Positions 33,083 through 34,161 of a stretch of DNA of 34,161 nt are shown here, in pieces. A model generated the notes under the pieces. That model saw nothing but the letters and a program-made list of their open reading frames with translations, was not told the DNA's origin and did no database searches. Numbering within the stretch: the first letter of the stretch is position 1; each line of letters begins with the position of its first letter. The position numbers and the translations under genes were made by a program. Origin of the DNA: Clostridium sp. (GTDB taxonomy: Bacteria > Bacillota > Clostridia > Clostridiales > Clostridiaceae); the NCBI GenBank assembly GCA_031292145.1, contig JARLHR010000209.1, positions 1-34,161 of the forward strand, given 5' to 3'.

Positions 33083-33583
33083 TTATTTTATTTTTTCAGT
33101 CGATGTTTCATTATCAATATTTAATTTTGTATCTTCAACTGCTGATTCACTACTAGTCTTTGATTTTATATCGCCCTTTACAGGTAGTAATGATGTAATT
33201 TTCCTTAGTTCACCTTTAAGCTTTTTATTTTCTTCTTTCAATTTAGCAGAAAGGTCTTGTAATTGCTTAAGGGCATTAATTTTGCTTACTTCTATAGTTT
33301 GAGTCAAATTAGTTTCAGAAATAATTTTTTCCTTTAATTTCTCAATCTCTTTTATGCTTAGTTCTGGGAACTTTTTAACTAATATTTGTTCAAATTTATC
33401 AATTTTTAGTTTTAATACATTTTCTATAGTAGTTGAAATTCCAAAATCCTTATCAATCATTTCCCAAATTTCTTTTGCTTTTGCCGCATAGTTAGGATGT
33501 TTTAATGATTCTTTTTTTAAAGTCAACTTACTTATTTTATTATTTACTACAATTTTTACTGGTTCTAAAAAGTTTTTTAACAT
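33083..33583 (-). CDS. Unrecognised 166-aa coiled-coil protein
   Basis: A basic-to-acidic soluble protein starting MLKNFLEPVKIVVNNKISKL. The start at 33583 has GAAGGAAG 8 nt upstream; an upstream in-frame ATG does not. The middle is helical (YAAKAKEIWEMIDKDFGIS, about 33-51), residues about 75-135 form a likely coiled coil (EIEKLKEKIISE..., LQDLSAKLKEENKKLKGELR), and the last 30 residues are a disordered Ser/Thr/Glu/Lys tail. It has the look of a structural or phasin-like small protein, but I do not recognise a family. Repeats A6 and A7 flank it. Confidence 0.7.
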   Translation of the reverse strand: MLKNFLEPVKIVVNNKISKLTLKKESLKHPNYAAKAKEIWEMIDKDFGISTTIENVLKLKIDKFEQILVKKFPELSIKEIEKLKEKIISETNLTQTIEVSKINALKQLQDLSAKLKEENKKLKGELRKITSLLPVKGDIKSKTSSESAVEDTKLNIDNETSTEKIK

Positions 33584-33657
33584 ATATAAATCTTCCTTCT
33601 GTATCATTTATACTAAATAATATGAATTAATCCTCTTAAAGGCGACGCTTTTTTTCA

Positions 33658-33749
33658 TTTAGGCACATGAAAGAAAATAACAAGTCCAAAATTCCATGAT
33701 TATTTTTCATCAGGCAGATAGACTTGTTATTTTTTACATTGTGTCTTAT
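33658..33749. repeat. Family A repeat, internally deleted (A7)
   Basis: TTTAGGCACATGAAAGAAAA, CAAGTCCA... / ...GACTTGTTATTTTTTACATT. The interior keeps only the left half of the A1 inner stem (CATGATTATTTTTCATCAGG), then jumps to the right outer arm. It shows that long forms give rise to short ones by internal deletion. Confidence 0.8.
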
Positions 33750-33836
33750 CTAGATAAACAGTGTGAAATTAAACTTAAATACATGTCAACTTAAATCCAA
33801 TTTGAACAATAATTTAGGACTTAGCATTAAATTAAA

Positions 33837-34004
33837 GCTAAGGCACAATCAAAAAAATAATAGACCAGTATGCTTGCCTATTTTGCACCATACTGCGTCA
33901 GTAATTTAAGCTAATAGGCCCACTATGAGCATAAATTGCTTCCTTGTCTGGTACAAAATATGAGTCGCATCTTTGGTCTATTATTTTTTTTTCATGTGCC
34001 TAAG
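33837..34004. repeat. Family A hairpin repeat, long form, inverted (A8)
   Basis: Outer arms as A6 with stem AATAATAGACCA / TGGTCTATTATT. Read on the minus strand the interior is TATTTTGTACCAGACAAGGA, AATTTATGCT, the apex CATAGTGGGCCTATT, AGCTTAAATT, CTGACGCAG, TGGTGCAAAATA. This is the A1 interior in reverse orientation with compensating changes in three stems. Confidence 0.87.
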
Positions 34005-34021
34005 TCCTAAATTATTAAATA

Positions 34022-34075
34022 AAGAGAGTGTCGCAAAATGATTAAATTTTAATCATGAGCGATGCTCCTTTTCGG
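34022..34075. repeat. Imperfect relative of the 15159 palindrome
   Basis: GAGAGTGTCGCAAAATGATT, loop, then AATCATGAGCGATGCTCCTTTT. The left arm matches the 15159 element (GAGTGTCSCAAAATGATT); the right arm has diverged. It could be one end of an insertion sequence beyond the window, or an old footprint. The last 86 bases (34076-34161) show no gene that can be supported. Confidence 0.5.
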
Positions 34076-34161
34076 TTTAAACCAGTAAATTTCCAAATGT
34101 TTAAAATCCCACATCAATTATTGAAAGATTTCTGACTTTTAAACGCACTGAAATAAACCTA

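Noticed and set aside
34100-34161. C-terminal end of a minus-strand transposase at the window edge
   Set aside because: A 20-codon open frame ending in TAA exists, but no family motif can be read.

Overview
The window is strongly AT-rich, uses AGGAGG-type ribosome binding sites with ATG/TTG/GTG starts, has densely packed genes mostly on the minus strand, and encodes families typical of low-GC Firmicutes: an M-box-controlled Nramp-related Mg transporter, HelD, DUF2935, DUF2087, and CAP and M13 exported proteins. Together this points to a chromosomal segment of Clostridium sensu stricto (solventogenic or saccharolytic type). The species is not resolvable by eye. No rRNA, tRNA, CRISPR array, prophage or intact insertion sequence was seen.

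Layout. 1-3,500: a partial CDS tail, an XRE repressor with a perfect dyad before its start, a decayed nhaA (two frameshifts plus loss of the catalytic Asp-Asp segment), a membrane-anchored zinc-ribbon protein and a nitroreductase remnant. 3,500-6,530: an exported CAP/SCP protein, a decayed tandem copy of it, and a P-loop kinase. 6,886-11,757: a CPBP-type membrane protein, a WsfD-like membrane glycosyltransferase, a broken second GT-C enzyme, a small membrane protein resembling transmembrane terpene cyclases, and a GT2 fragment, so this is probably an eroding surface-glycan locus. 11,718-14,852: a double DUF2935 protein and an exported M13 metallopeptidase. 15,159-18,147 (minus): a magnesium module reading M-box riboswitch, terminator, a 28-aa leader ORF, a start-proximal hairpin, a free-standing PRC/MgtE_N/CBS protein, the Nramp-related Mg transporter (nrmT), and a strong terminator. 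18,394-27,981 (minus): two small proteins, helD preceded by an overlapping 13-aa ORF, a PhzF-like enzyme, a membrane-anchored GH31 glycosidase, an aldo/keto reductase remnant and fabF. 28,238-33,583: an AraC/GyrI-type regulator, a GNAT, a DUF2087 protein, a CNNM/CorC-family protein and two unrecognised proteins.

The most unusual layer is between the genes. At least nine copies of one hairpin repeat (family A, ends AGGCACAT/ATGTGCCT) lie in intergenic gaps. Copies differ in sequence but keep pairing (GTCC/GGAC, AGACC/GGTCT, GGCAC/GTGCC to GGTAC/GTACC). The three long copies share a conserved apical motif CATAGYGGGCCTATT. A second family (B, about 230-250 bp, two copies) is an even longer quasi-palindrome. 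A third, short hairpin (CTGACCAC core) lies directly after all four exported-protein genes, including the decayed CAP copy, and nowhere else that I saw.

The best candidates for a new system are (1) the family A elements as a structure-conserved mobile or regulatory repeat, and (2) the magnesium operon, in which the cytosolic sensor half of MgtE appears as a separate protein beside an Nramp-type Mg transporter, behind both a riboswitch and a leader ORF.
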